Positions 16,472 to 23,825 of a stretch of DNA of 24,046 nucleotides are shown here, piece after piece (the stretch's first letter is position 1; the number at the start of each line of letters is the position of its first letter). The notes under the pieces were generated by a model. It saw only the letters and a list, made by a program, of their open reading frames with translations. It did not search any database and was not told the DNA's origin. Origin of the DNA: CAIVAT01 sp964628215 (GTDB lineage: Bacteria > Bacteroidota > Bacteroidia > Bacteroidales > FEN-979); the NCBI GenBank assembly GCA_964628215.1, contig CAZVNF010000043.1:1-24046 (forward strand). Reading direction: 5' to 3'. Made by a program: the position numbers and the translations under genes.

Positions 16472-18163
16472 CTATGAACCTGAAATTTTTTCATTCACCG
16501 CTTTGAGTATATCCTCTTCTGCTCTTTCAGCATTCTGAACGATATCTTCTGCCTGTGCCATAATCTGGTCAAGAAAAACTTTATCCTTAAACCCGGCACC
16601 ATTCACCTTTACGTTCAAATAGGCGCCGATTACTGCCGACCGCACGCAAAGGGCTCCAACACCTGCATCTGTTACCGAATTGGGATTCCCTGTTTCAACC
16701 ATGGCCCGGATGATCTCAAATGATTCATACGCTTTCTTCATGGTTCGGAATGGAACTTCTATGGCATAACGGGTGGCATCCTGAATGGCTCCGGACCGCA
16801 AAGCTTTTTCCTGGTCAGTTCCTTTTGGCAAGCCGAATGCATCCATGATTTTATTAAATGCCCTGGTATCTTCGTCAACAAGATATAACAACTCATCTTT
16901 AAGCCGTTGTCCCTTTTCAGCCCAGGCAGAAAATTCCTCCCAACGTTCATCCCAACCCGCTTTATGTGACGACAGGTTGGCCACCATGGTTCCGAGAGAA
17001 ACCCCCAGGGCTGCAATATAGGCAGAAACAGATCCACCACCGGGTGCAGCAGACTCTGAGGCAGTTTCATTGGCAAACCCCTCCGCAGTCATACCCACCA
17101 GCTTTTTGTCCTTTGGATCCTCAAGCAGGTATTCAATAATTTTTTCCCGCGGGTTAAAAGGTTTCAGGTCATCGAGTCCAAGTGATTTCACGGCGATCCG
17201 GATAATCTCTTCATCTGAAATCCCAACCGAACGCTGCTGCCTGAGCAAAAAATACTTCCCCGCATCAATCATGGCCTTTTTGGGTATGAGCCCTACGAGT
17301 TCTGATCCGGTTACACGCATGCCCCGTTCCCCGGCTTTCAGGCAGGACACCTCAAATGCCTCATGCACAGAGGTTATACTTATGTTTGTCAGGTTGATGG
17401 AGACCTGGGCGATTCCATACTCTTCAATATACCAGCCAATGGCTTTACAGGCTTTAAGGGCTCCGGGGATCCATACCTCGTTTCCCTGCTCATCTTTTTT
17501 TATCTTTCCGGTAATCGGGTTGCCCTCCCTCACCGGACGTCCCTTCTCCCGGATGTCAAACGCAACTGCATTTGCACGTCGGGTAGAAGTGGTATTCAGA
17601 TTAATGTTGTAGGCAACCAAAAAATCGCGGGCACCAATTGCAATGGCCCCGGTTCTCGCATTGAACTTTGCCGGGCCAAAATCAGGCTTCCAGGCAGGAT
17701 CTTCAAGTTTCTTAGGCAGTCCCTCATACTCTCCTGAACGGCAATTGGCCAGGTTTCGCCTCTCGGGTGAACGTGCCGCACTCTCATAACAATAAACCGG
17801 GATCTCCAGTTCCTTCCCAACCCTTTCAGCCAGTTTATGTGCATACATGGCAGTTTCTTCCATAGTGATATTCGAAATGGGAACCAGGGGACACACATCC
17901 GTGGCACCAAACCGGGGATGCTCACCATGATGCCTGCTCATGTCAATTATCTCCGATGCTTTCTTTATTGCACGAAAAGCCGCCTCTATCACCTCTTCAG
18001 GCGTCCCTACCAGGGTGACTACCGTTCGGTTGGTAGCCGCACCCGGGTCAACATCCAGCAGTCTGACCCCCTCAACTTTTTCAATTTCATCGGTAATGAT
18101 ACGGATCACGCTCATGTCGCGACCTTCAGAAAAATTTGGTACACATTCGATTAGCTGTTTCAT
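16472..18163 (-). CDS. ftcD: Glutamate formimidoyltransferase / formimidoyltetrahydrofolate cyclodeaminase
   Basis: A 563-aa bifunctional enzyme of histidine degradation, close to the 541 aa of mammalian FTCD. The transferase half (about residues 1-330) begins with LIECVPNFSEGRD and has H82 in HPRFGATD, the position of the catalytic His in the mammalian enzyme, plus CYESAARSPERR and RTGAIAIGARDFLVAYN. The cyclodeaminase half (about 350-563) has SESAAPGGGSVSAY and the acidic cluster D430-E-D432 (DEDTRAF), where the catalytic Asp of the family sits. The reaction moves the formimino group of N-formimino-L-glutamate to tetrahydrofolate, giving glutamate, then releases ammonia to form 5,10-methenyl-THF. 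It is cytoplasmic. HutI, which makes the substrate, is encoded on the same strand at 22019-23284 but two + strand genes lie between. A -7-like element lies 22 nt upstream of the start. Confidence 0.97.
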   Translation of the reverse strand: MKQLIECVPNFSEGRDMSVIRIITDEIEKVEGVRLLDVDPGAATNRTVVTLVGTPEEVIEAAFRAIKKASEIIDMSRHHGEHPRFGATDVCPLVPISNITMEETAMYAHKLAERVGKELEIPVYCYESAARSPERRNLANCRSGEYEGLPKKLEDPAWKPDFGPAKFNARTGAIAIGARDFLVAYNINLNTTSTRRANAVAFDIREKGRPVREGNPITGKIKKDEQGNEVWIPGALKACKAIGWYIEEYGIAQVSINLTNISITSVHEAFEVSCLKAGERGMRVTGSELVGLIPKKAMIDAGKYFLLRQQRSVGISDEEIIRIAVKSLGLDDLKPFNPREKIIEYLLEDPKDKKLVGMTAEGFANETASESAAPGGGSVSAYIAALGVSLGTMVANLSSHKAGWDERWEEFSAWAEKGQRLKDELLYLVDEDTRAFNKIMDAFGLPKGTDQEKALRSGAIQDATRYAIEVPFRTMKKAYESFEIIRAMVETGNPNSVTDAGVGALCVRSAVIGAYLNVKVNGAGFKDKVFLDQIMAQAEDIVQNAERAEEDILKAVNEKISGS

Positions 18164-18184
18164 ACGTAGTTAAATAGTGAAGAT

Positions 18185-18193
18185 GCAAAATTA
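18185..18193 (-). promoter_or_regulatory. Candidate -7 element (TAATTTTGC) for ftcD
   Basis: Read on the minus strand, this 9-mer matches TAnnTTTG and ends 22 nt from the ftcD start codon, a typical distance. I did not find a clean TTTG -33 element at the usual spacing. Confidence 0.4.
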
Positions 18194-18222
18194 TACAAAT
18201 CTTTGATTAATCTCATTTTGCC

Positions 18223-18243
18223 ATTTCGCTATTTCGCTATTTC
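18223..18243. repeat. Tandem 8-bp repeat (ATTTCGCT, about 2.6 copies) in a divergent promoter region
   Basis: The octamer ATTTCGCT occurs at 18223-18230 and 18231-18238, followed by ATTTC. It lies in the 124-nt region between the divergent ftcD and metallopeptidase starts, just upstream of the + strand promoter candidate. It may be a slippage-prone spacer or a protein-binding site; copy number is too low to say. Confidence 0.55.
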
Positions 18244-18252
18244 CTTTTTCCC

Positions 18253-18261
18253 TACTTTTGC
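18253..18261 (+). promoter_or_regulatory. Candidate -7 element (TACTTTTGC) for the metallopeptidase lipoprotein gene
   Basis: The 9-mer matches TAnnTTTG and ends 26 nt upstream of the chosen ATG at 18288. This position supports the shorter start, because an ATG at 18258 would lie inside the element. A TTTG at 18217-18220 is farther upstream than the usual -33 spacing. Confidence 0.45.
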
Positions 18262-18287
18262 TAAATCATTCACAAATCCATCCCACT

Positions 18288-20366
18288 ATGAAAAAAATAT
18301 TTCTGCTGATGTTACTGCCTGTGGCATTCATTCTCACCAATTGCAAGCCCAAAGCTCATACTGAGCAGGCAGGTTCTGTGCAGTTTATCCGGCAAACCAC
18401 AGTTGATTCGGTCATAGTCAAACTTTCAACCCAATTTGCTGAAGTCAATAACCAACGGGTGGAAAAAGGAGTAAAACAATGTGCAGCCTTATGGACATCT
18501 AAAGACGGCACAGAAAAGGATTTTGAAAATTTCTGCCTGAAATACTTCGTAGGCGACCCTGCCAAACTTGAATATTTGTTCAATCGGTTTTCGGCGAACT
18601 GGGAGTCGCTGTTTGGCCATTTCAATATGATCAGTCTGGACCTGAAACGCGGGATGCATCTCGACATCGGGAAAATGCTCGACATTGATGAACTATTCGG
18701 CGCCTATGAACCCGGGGCACATTTAAACGATGATTTTTTCAACAACAAGCTTGCCTTCGTCACTGCACTCAATTTCCCGTTCTACCCGCTGAAAGAAAAA
18801 GAAGAATCAGGAACCAAATGGAGTCGCACTGAATGGGCCCATGTCCGCATGGGTGACCTGTTCACTGCCCGTGTGCCTGCAGAAGTTAACGTTAAAATTG
18901 CAGAAGCGCTGACTGAAGCAGACAATTACATTTCGGGGTATAATATCTATGTAGGCAATTTACTTGATGACCAGGGCAAAACCCATTTTGCCAAAGAGAT
19001 GAAGCTTTTATCACACTGGAACCTCCGGGATGAACTGAAAGCAAACTACAATAAAACGGATGAAGGTCTGCTGAAACAAAAAATGATCTACCAGGTGATG
19101 CTTAGGATCATTCATCAGGACATTCCTGATAGTATAATCAACAACCCTGATTTTCAATGGAATCCGGTATCAAATAAAGTTTTTAAAGATGGAAAGGAGG
19201 TTTCAAATACTCCTGAGCCGGATACAAGGTATGCCACCCTGCTCAACTTGTATAATAAAATGAAGCTGATGGATCCTTACACCCCGATGTATCCTACCTA
19301 TATCATGCGCGCATTTGATGCCAGTATGGAAATTCCCCAGGAACAGGTGGAAAAACTTTTTACTGAGTTCTGTTCATCCGCAGAAGTGAAACAGGTTGGA
19401 GAGCTGATCAGTAAAAGACTGGGACGGCCTCTTCAGCCATTCGATATCTGGTATGATGGATTTAAGCCCCGCAGCAACATGAACATGGAACTGCTTGATA
19501 AAACCACCCGCGCAAAGTATCCCAATACCCAGGCATTTGAAGCTGATATTCCAAACATCCTGCTGAAAATGGGCTTCAAACCCGATGCAGCCAAAGAAAT
19601 TGCTTCGCATATCACGGTTGATCCTGCACGTGGCAGTGGCCATGCCTGGGGTGCCCAGATGAAGGGAGACAAGGCTCATTTGCGCACAAGAATCGGTAAG
19701 GATGGAATGGACTACAAGGGGTACAACATTGCCATCCATGAACTTGGCCATAACGTTGAACAAACAATTTCACTCTACATGGTCGACAACTATATGATGC
19801 AAGGCGTTCCCAATACAGCGTTTACTGAAGCGTTTGCCTTTACTTTTCAAAAATACGATCTCGAATTGCTGGGAATCAAAGACAACGACCCGGAGAAGGA
19901 AGCCATGGCTGCTCTGGATAACTTCTGGATGAGTTACGAAATAATGGGAGTGTCGCTATTGGACATGAAAGTATGGAAATGGTTGTATGAAAACCCGAAT
20001 GCAACAAAGGAACAACTGAAAGAAACTGTACTCAGAACTGCCACCGAAGTGTGGAATCAATTTTATGCACCTGTTTTTGGGATAAAAGACACACCTATTC
20101 TCGCCATTTATTCCCACATGATCGATAATCCTCTGTACTTGTCAAATTACCCTGTCGGACACCTCATTGATTTTCAACTCGCACAGTTTCTGAAAGGAAA
20201 AAACTTTGCCGATGAAGCTATCCGGATCTATTCAACAGGTCGCCTTATTCCCCAATTGTGGATGAAGAATGCGGTTGGCAGCGATATATCAATTACTCCG
20301 TTACTGGATGCCACATCGGCAGCATTGGCAAAACAATCGGCCACTGTACCTTCCAGGACTAAATAA
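18288..20366 (+). CDS. Lipoprotein zinc metallopeptidase, HExGH gluzincin resembling family M3
   Basis: The ATG at 18288 gives a lipoprotein signal (MKKIFLLMLLPVAFILTNC, lipid-modified Cys at residue 19) and 692 aa; an in-frame ATG 30 nt upstream would spoil this. The zinc motif is H484-E485-L-G-H488, and E514 in FTEAFAF is the likely third ligand. The 26-residue gap from second His to Glu, and the G of HExGH, resemble thimet-oligopeptidase-type M3 enzymes (HEFGH). The C-terminal region has tyrosines and a YPVGHLIDF segment, as expected for substrate-binding helices of M3/M32-like folds. The overall sequence is far from classical M3 members, so the exact family (M3-like, M32-like or an unassigned relative) is uncertain. 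It is predicted to sit in the outer or inner membrane facing the periplasm or surface. It is a single gene with its own promoter and terminator. Confidence 0.85.
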   Translation: MKKIFLLMLLPVAFILTNCKPKAHTEQAGSVQFIRQTTVDSVIVKLSTQFAEVNNQRVEKGVKQCAALWTSKDGTEKDFENFCLKYFVGDPAKLEYLFNRFSANWESLFGHFNMISLDLKRGMHLDIGKMLDIDELFGAYEPGAHLNDDFFNNKLAFVTALNFPFYPLKEKEESGTKWSRTEWAHVRMGDLFTARVPAEVNVKIAEALTEADNYISGYNIYVGNLLDDQGKTHFAKEMKLLSHWNLRDELKANYNKTDEGLLKQKMIYQVMLRIIHQDIPDSIINNPDFQWNPVSNKVFKDGKEVSNTPEPDTRYATLLNLYNKMKLMDPYTPMYPTYIMRAFDASMEIPQEQVEKLFTEFCSSAEVKQVGELISKRLGRPLQPFDIWYDGFKPRSNMNMELLDKTTRAKYPNTQAFEADIPNILLKMGFKPDAAKEIASHITVDPARGSGHAWGAQMKGDKAHLRTRIGKDGMDYKGYNIAIHELGHNVEQTISLYMVDNYMMQGVPNTAFTEAFAFTFQKYDLELLGIKDNDPEKEAMAALDNFWMSYEIMGVSLLDMKVWKWLYENPNATKEQLKETVLRTATEVWNQFYAPVFGIKDTPILAIYSHMIDNPLYLSNYPVGHLIDFQLAQFLKGKNFADEAIRIYSTGRLIPQLWMKNAVGSDISITPLLDATSAALAKQSATVPSRTK

Positions 20367-20387
20367 ATTCATTTATCTTGTCTTAAT

Positions 20388-20420
20388 AAGGCAACCTTTC
20401 TGCACGAAAGGTTGTCTTTT
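20388..20420 (+). terminator. Intrinsic terminator after the metallopeptidase gene
   Basis: The inverted repeat CAACCTTTC (20392-20400) / GAAAGGTTG (20406-20414) has a 5-nt loop. The stem extends outward through G-T and G-C pairs and A-T pairs to 20388/20418, and is followed by a T-rich tract. It starts about 20 nt after the stop codon. Confidence 0.85.
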
Positions 20421-20436
20421 CCTTAACTATTTTAGC

Positions 20437-20444
20437 TACTTTTG
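20437..20444 (+). promoter_or_regulatory. Candidate -7 element (TACTTTTG) for the T9SS-sorted protein
   Basis: It is an exact match to TAnnTTTG, 17 nt before the ATG at 20462. A TTG at 20412-20414, inside the 3' arm of the upstream terminator, lies 22 nt before it and could serve as a -33 element. Confidence 0.5.
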
Positions 20445-20461
20445 TAAAAAAATCTATCTGT

Positions 20462-21928
20462 ATGAAAAAGATCATATTTACACTTTTATTAATTGCACCA
20501 ATTCTGATCAATGCACAGAATTACACCAACATCTGCTCGTCAGGCCCGACCTTTTATAAAAAGCTGAATACCACGATGGTGAAGGCATATAAAACAACCA
20601 GTTATACTGTCCCGGCAGCAGGCGACACCATTTTTTATTCATTTGCTACCATCCGCGATACTGCAGCCGAATGCAAAGACACCACCAAGGGCTCGATCCT
20701 TGGAAGGAAAATTTATCGCCAGAGTGCAAGTTTTGTCTTTAACTTTTTCAATAAAAACAAGGACACCATTTATATCAATTGCAAAGCTCAGTTAAATGAT
20801 ACCTGGAGATTCGTGAAACTCACTTCAGGCACTTACCTGGAAGCCAAGGTTACCTCCATCGCTCCAGACAGTGTAATGGGCGTATTGGATGATATGATGC
20901 GGATCGAACTTCAGGCAAAACGAAATGATGGCACCCTTATTCCAAACCCCTGGAATGGCAAATTTCTGAAACTGAGTAAACACTATGGGTTAGCAAGGAC
21001 TTTCGATATGAACAATATTCCTTTCGATACTACAAATTACACCCTTGTCGGTAAATTGAAACCGGTGATCGGTATCCAGGAATTCGGGTGGAAAGATATA
21101 TATAACTTCAACATCGGGGATGTCCTTCACTACTCAGGTTATACCAACAATTCCAGCGGCGGTCCAAACACTACCTGGAAAGAGATTCAAAACGTTTTTG
21201 CAAAAACCCTGTATGGCAGCAATAATGACTCTGTAATTTACAAATTCGACCGTTGCAGGAGCACCATTACAAATCCGGGAAACAACCATGTGTATATCCA
21301 TGATACAATTGTTACCAAGTATAAATTCAATGTAATGGCCAATGATTCCAGTATCATGCGGCTTCCCGATCAGTTTGCGCGTCAGAACATTTATGCTTCG
21401 CAGTTCGACCGCTATATGAAAGCTTTCAACAACCGGCAGACAAAAAAAATAACAGAAGACAAATACCGGTTTATCAATACCTGTTTTGTCATTCCTGCCG
21501 GAAGTGTTACCCTTTACCGTAATTATTCAGAGGGCCTGGGTCAGACTGAATATTACCGCGATGATCAAAGCACACAGGAATTTTTCAGGCTCGTCTATTT
21601 CAAAAAAGGAAGTGAAACATACGGAAATGCCGTTGGCACTCAGTGTTCACCGATGCTTGATGTGAATGAGCAAACCCTTTCCGCAAATGCCAGGGTGAAG
21701 ATTGTTCCCAACCCGCTGAAAAACCAGGCTCAGATAATCATCGAGGGAATGAAGATCTCTGAAGATATGCAGTTTGTCCTGTATAACCTGGTCGGCAAAG
21801 AAGTATACCGGTCGGCGATTATTTCTTCCACTACCACGCTCGACAGAAACAGCCTGCCTTCAGGCCTGTATATCTACATGGTGACCGGTAAAGAGGTGAT
21901 GACAAACGGAAAACTCGTAATTGAATAA
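20462..21928 (+). CDS. Secreted protein with T9SS type A C-terminal sorting domain, function unknown
   Basis: A 488-aa protein with a Sec signal peptide (residues 1-19, LLLIAPILINA|Q) and a type A T9SS sorting domain at about 408-488: VKIVPNP near its start, VLYNLVGKEVYR in the middle, and LPSGLYIYMVTGK near the end, closing with GKLVIE. In this family the domain directs proteins across the outer membrane by the Por/Spr secretion system and is normally cleaved, with the cargo released or attached to the surface. The central 390 residues are mixed beta-rich sequence with GDVLHYSGYT and several Cys; I recognise no catalytic motif. It is a monocistronic unit between two terminators. It is the only protein in the window with this sorting signal, in contrast to the three FISUMP proteins. 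Confidence 0.9.
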   Translation: MKKIIFTLLLIAPILINAQNYTNICSSGPTFYKKLNTTMVKAYKTTSYTVPAAGDTIFYSFATIRDTAAECKDTTKGSILGRKIYRQSASFVFNFFNKNKDTIYINCKAQLNDTWRFVKLTSGTYLEAKVTSIAPDSVMGVLDDMMRIELQAKRNDGTLIPNPWNGKFLKLSKHYGLARTFDMNNIPFDTTNYTLVGKLKPVIGIQEFGWKDIYNFNIGDVLHYSGYTNNSSGGPNTTWKEIQNVFAKTLYGSNNDSVIYKFDRCRSTITNPGNNHVYIHDTIVTKYKFNVMANDSSIMRLPDQFARQNIYASQFDRYMKAFNNRQTKKITEDKYRFINTCFVIPAGSVTLYRNYSEGLGQTEYYRDDQSTQEFFRLVYFKKGSETYGNAVGTQCSPMLDVNEQTLSANARVKIVPNPLKNQAQIIIEGMKISEDMQFVLYNLVGKEVYRSAIISSTTTLDRNSLPSGLYIYMVTGKEVMTNGKLVIE

Positions 21929-21980
21929 CCATCCCGGTGAACGGACAATATTCCGTTCTTAATCTTTTACAACTTTGATA

Positions 21981-22014
21981 AAGAGGCTGTTTCACCTTGT
22001 TGAAGCAGCCTCTT
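21981..22014. terminator. Bidirectional intrinsic terminator between the T9SS protein gene and hutI
   Basis: AAGAGGCTG (21981-21989) pairs with CAGCCTCTT (22006-22014). The stem continues inward through a T-G wobble and TTCA/TGAA, leaving a 6-nt loop, and is followed by TTTCTTT. It serves the + strand gene and the convergent hutI, whose stop codon is at 22019. Confidence 0.88.
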
Positions 22015-22018
22015 TTCT

Positions 22019-23284
22019 TTATTTCACAGAAGGTTGTATCAATTTACCGTTCAGAATAATGATTTCTGCCTTGTTACTGCCGTAGGCATAAGGCATAAAG
22101 GAATAGGTGGGAATAGGCTTCGTGATAAAAAGATTGGCTTTCTTTCCCCTGGCTATACTGCCATAGTCGTCACTCAATCCCATGGCATAAGCCGAATTGA
22201 TCGTCACTGCATTGATCGCCTCCTCGGGAAGCATCCTGTATTTGATGCATGCCATCGAAAGAATGAACTGCATATTTCCTGACGGGGAAGAACCCGGGTT
22301 GAAATCGCTCGCCATGGCAACCGGGAGTCCTGCACTGATCATTTTACGCACCGGAGCATACGCCATCTCCAGGAAAAATGCAGCTCCGGGAAGCACGGTT
22401 GGCATGGTTTCACTGCCCAGCAAACATTCAATTTCTTCATCTCCCGTAAATTCCAAATGGTCAACCGAAAGTGCATTATACTTTACACCTACCTGGATAC
22501 CACCGGAAAAATCCAGTTCGTTGGCATGGATCTTGGCCCGCATCCCATATTTCATTCCTGCATTCAATATCCGGTCGGTATCTGCAACCGTAAAAAACCC
22601 ACGGTCACAAAACACATCAATATAATCGGCAAGATTTTCTGCGGCAACCTGTGGTATCATTTCACTGATGACCATGTCTACAAATTCATCCTGCCGGCCC
22701 CGGTAGGCGACAGGTATCGCATGCGCCCCCAGAAAGGTGGGTACGATCTTTACCGGTGAAAGTGTTTGTAAAGTGCGGATGACCCGGAGCATTTTAATTT
22801 CATCCGCTACTGTCAGGCCATAACCACTCTTGATTTCCACGGCACCCGTGCCCAGCATCATTATTTCATTCAACCGTTGCATGGCTTGCTCTGCAAGTTC
22901 TTCTTCACTGGCATCGTGCAGCCGTTTTGCAGAATTGACAATCCCTCCTCCCCTCTTTGCAATTTCTTCATAGCTAAGCCCTTTGATCTTATCAATATAC
23001 TCAATTTCGCGACTCCCGGCATAAACCAGGTGAGTGTGACTGTCGCAAAAACTGGGGAAGACCATCTTTCCGGCAGCATCAATTTTCAGAAATCCGGGAT
23101 CATTATCTACAGATATGCCAGGAGGGAAAGGCATTACACCAAAGTCTTTGATTATATCGTCCTCTATGAACAACCAACCATTATGAATGGTGTTAAGCAC
23201 CGACATGGCAGCGCCTGCAACCAATGGCTGCGGCTTTTCTTCCACCTGAACGATTTCCTTGATATTTATAATGAGTATGGACAT
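22019..23284 (-). CDS. hutI: Imidazolonepropionase
   Basis: A 421-aa amidohydrolase-family enzyme, the usual length for HutI. It hydrolyses 4-imidazolone-5-propanoate to N-formimino-L-glutamate, the third step of histidine degradation, in the cytoplasm. Metal-site motifs are complete: H83 and H85 in SHTHLVYAG, H188 in GAHAIP, H253 in HANELDFSGG and D327 in ASDFNPGSSP. The family motif EIEYIDKIKGLSYEEIAKRGGGI is also present in full. The start ATG (23284) is 25 nt downstream of the stop of the zinc-ribbon gene on the same strand, so it may be cotranscribed with it. Its product is the substrate of FtcD at 16472-18163. HutH and HutU are not in this window. Confidence 0.97.
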   Translation of the reverse strand: MSILIINIKEIVQVEEKPQPLVAGAAMSVLNTIHNGWLFIEDDIIKDFGVMPFPPGISVDNDPGFLKIDAAGKMVFPSFCDSHTHLVYAGSREIEYIDKIKGLSYEEIAKRGGGIVNSAKRLHDASEEELAEQAMQRLNEIMMLGTGAVEIKSGYGLTVADEIKMLRVIRTLQTLSPVKIVPTFLGAHAIPVAYRGRQDEFVDMVISEMIPQVAAENLADYIDVFCDRGFFTVADTDRILNAGMKYGMRAKIHANELDFSGGIQVGVKYNALSVDHLEFTGDEEIECLLGSETMPTVLPGAAFFLEMAYAPVRKMISAGLPVAMASDFNPGSSPSGNMQFILSMACIKYRMLPEEAINAVTINSAYAMGLSDDYGSIARGKKANLFITKPIPTYSFMPYAYGSNKAEIIILNGKLIQPSVK

Positions 23285-23309
23285 GGGGCAATTTTTCCCA
23301 CGAAATTAG

Positions 23310-23720
23310 CTATTTTTTTTCGTTGAAGAGGATGTCAACTTCTCCCCGGTTTTTTATACATTCAACCAGGCGGTTTTTAAGTTTCCAGCATGTCATCTGG
23401 CGAAGGTCCAAAAGCCGTGATAATTCATAGGTGGAAACGGAGGGGTCGTGGCAAACCAGGTAAACAATGCGAAACGCCTCTGTGATCGGGATATGGCACC
23501 GGTGAAAAATCGTATGCGAAGTGGCGGATTCTTCCGTTTTACAACGCGTACAACGCCGGGCAAATGGTGTTTTTCCCTTGCAGTAATTTGTATTACCACA
23601 TTTATTACAAACAAAACCCTCCTGCCATTTTTTCTCTGCCAGGAATTTTAAACAATCTTCCTCATTTGAAAAAAAACCAGAAAGTTCACTGATATCAAGC
23701 TGTTTAAACGATATTGACAT
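23310..23720 (-). CDS. Orphan IS1595-type zinc-ribbon / helix-turn-helix protein
   Basis: A 136-aa protein resembling the N-terminal part of IS1595-family transposases (Zn_Tnp_IS1595 type). It has a four-Cys zinc ribbon (C38, C41, C57, C60: VCNKCG and RRCTRCK), then the ATSHTIFHRCHIPITEAFRIVYL segment and a helix-turn-helix-like stretch (STYELSRLLDLRQMTCWKLKNRL). The DDE catalytic domain that should follow in a complete transposase (usually about 300 aa) is absent: a clean TAG stop is followed 25 nt later by hutI. There are no visible terminal inverted repeats or target duplications. It may be a transposase remnant or a domesticated DNA-binding regulator. A good promoter (TATCTTTGC, minus strand) sits 22 nt upstream of its ATG, which favours an expressed gene. 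Confidence 0.8.
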   Translation of the reverse strand: MSISFKQLDISELSGFFSNEEDCLKFLAEKKWQEGFVCNKCGNTNYCKGKTPFARRCTRCKTEESATSHTIFHRCHIPITEAFRIVYLVCHDPSVSTYELSRLLDLRQMTCWKLKNRLVECIKNRGEVDILFNEKK

Positions 23721-23741
23721 AGAATAATCTCAAATCAGAAT

Positions 23742-23750
23742 GCAAAGATA
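23742..23750 (-). promoter_or_regulatory. Candidate -7 element (TATCTTTGC) for the zinc-ribbon/hutI unit
   Basis: On the minus strand this matches TAnnTTTG and ends 21 nt before the start codon at 23720. The identical 9-mer serves the divergent gene. Confidence 0.5.
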
Positions 23751-23793
23751 AAAAAAATAGTGATGTTTATGCGATTTATAATAAAATTGTTTT

Positions 23794-23802
23794 TATCTTT
23801 GC
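23794..23802 (+). promoter_or_regulatory. Candidate -7 element (TATCTTTGC) for the thioredoxin-like lipoprotein gene
   Basis: The 9-mer matches TAnnTTTG, 23 nt before the ATG at 23826. It is the same word as on the opposite strand at 23742-23750, so the 105-nt intergenic region looks like a back-to-back promoter pair. Confidence 0.55.
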
Positions 23803-23825
23803 AGCGTTAATCTAACAACCAAACC

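Noticed and set aside
17070..17612. A 180-codon + strand open frame opposite ftcD
   Set aside because: It lies entirely within ftcD, which has complete motifs; this is an antisense shadow.
18258..18287. Alternative upstream ATG for the metallopeptidase gene
   Set aside because: It lies inside the TACTTTTGC promoter candidate and would put 10 polar residues before the lipoprotein signal peptide.
23310..23720. A complete insertion sequence of the IS1595 family
   Set aside because: No DDE domain, no inverted ends and no target duplication; only the zinc-ribbon/HTH part is present.
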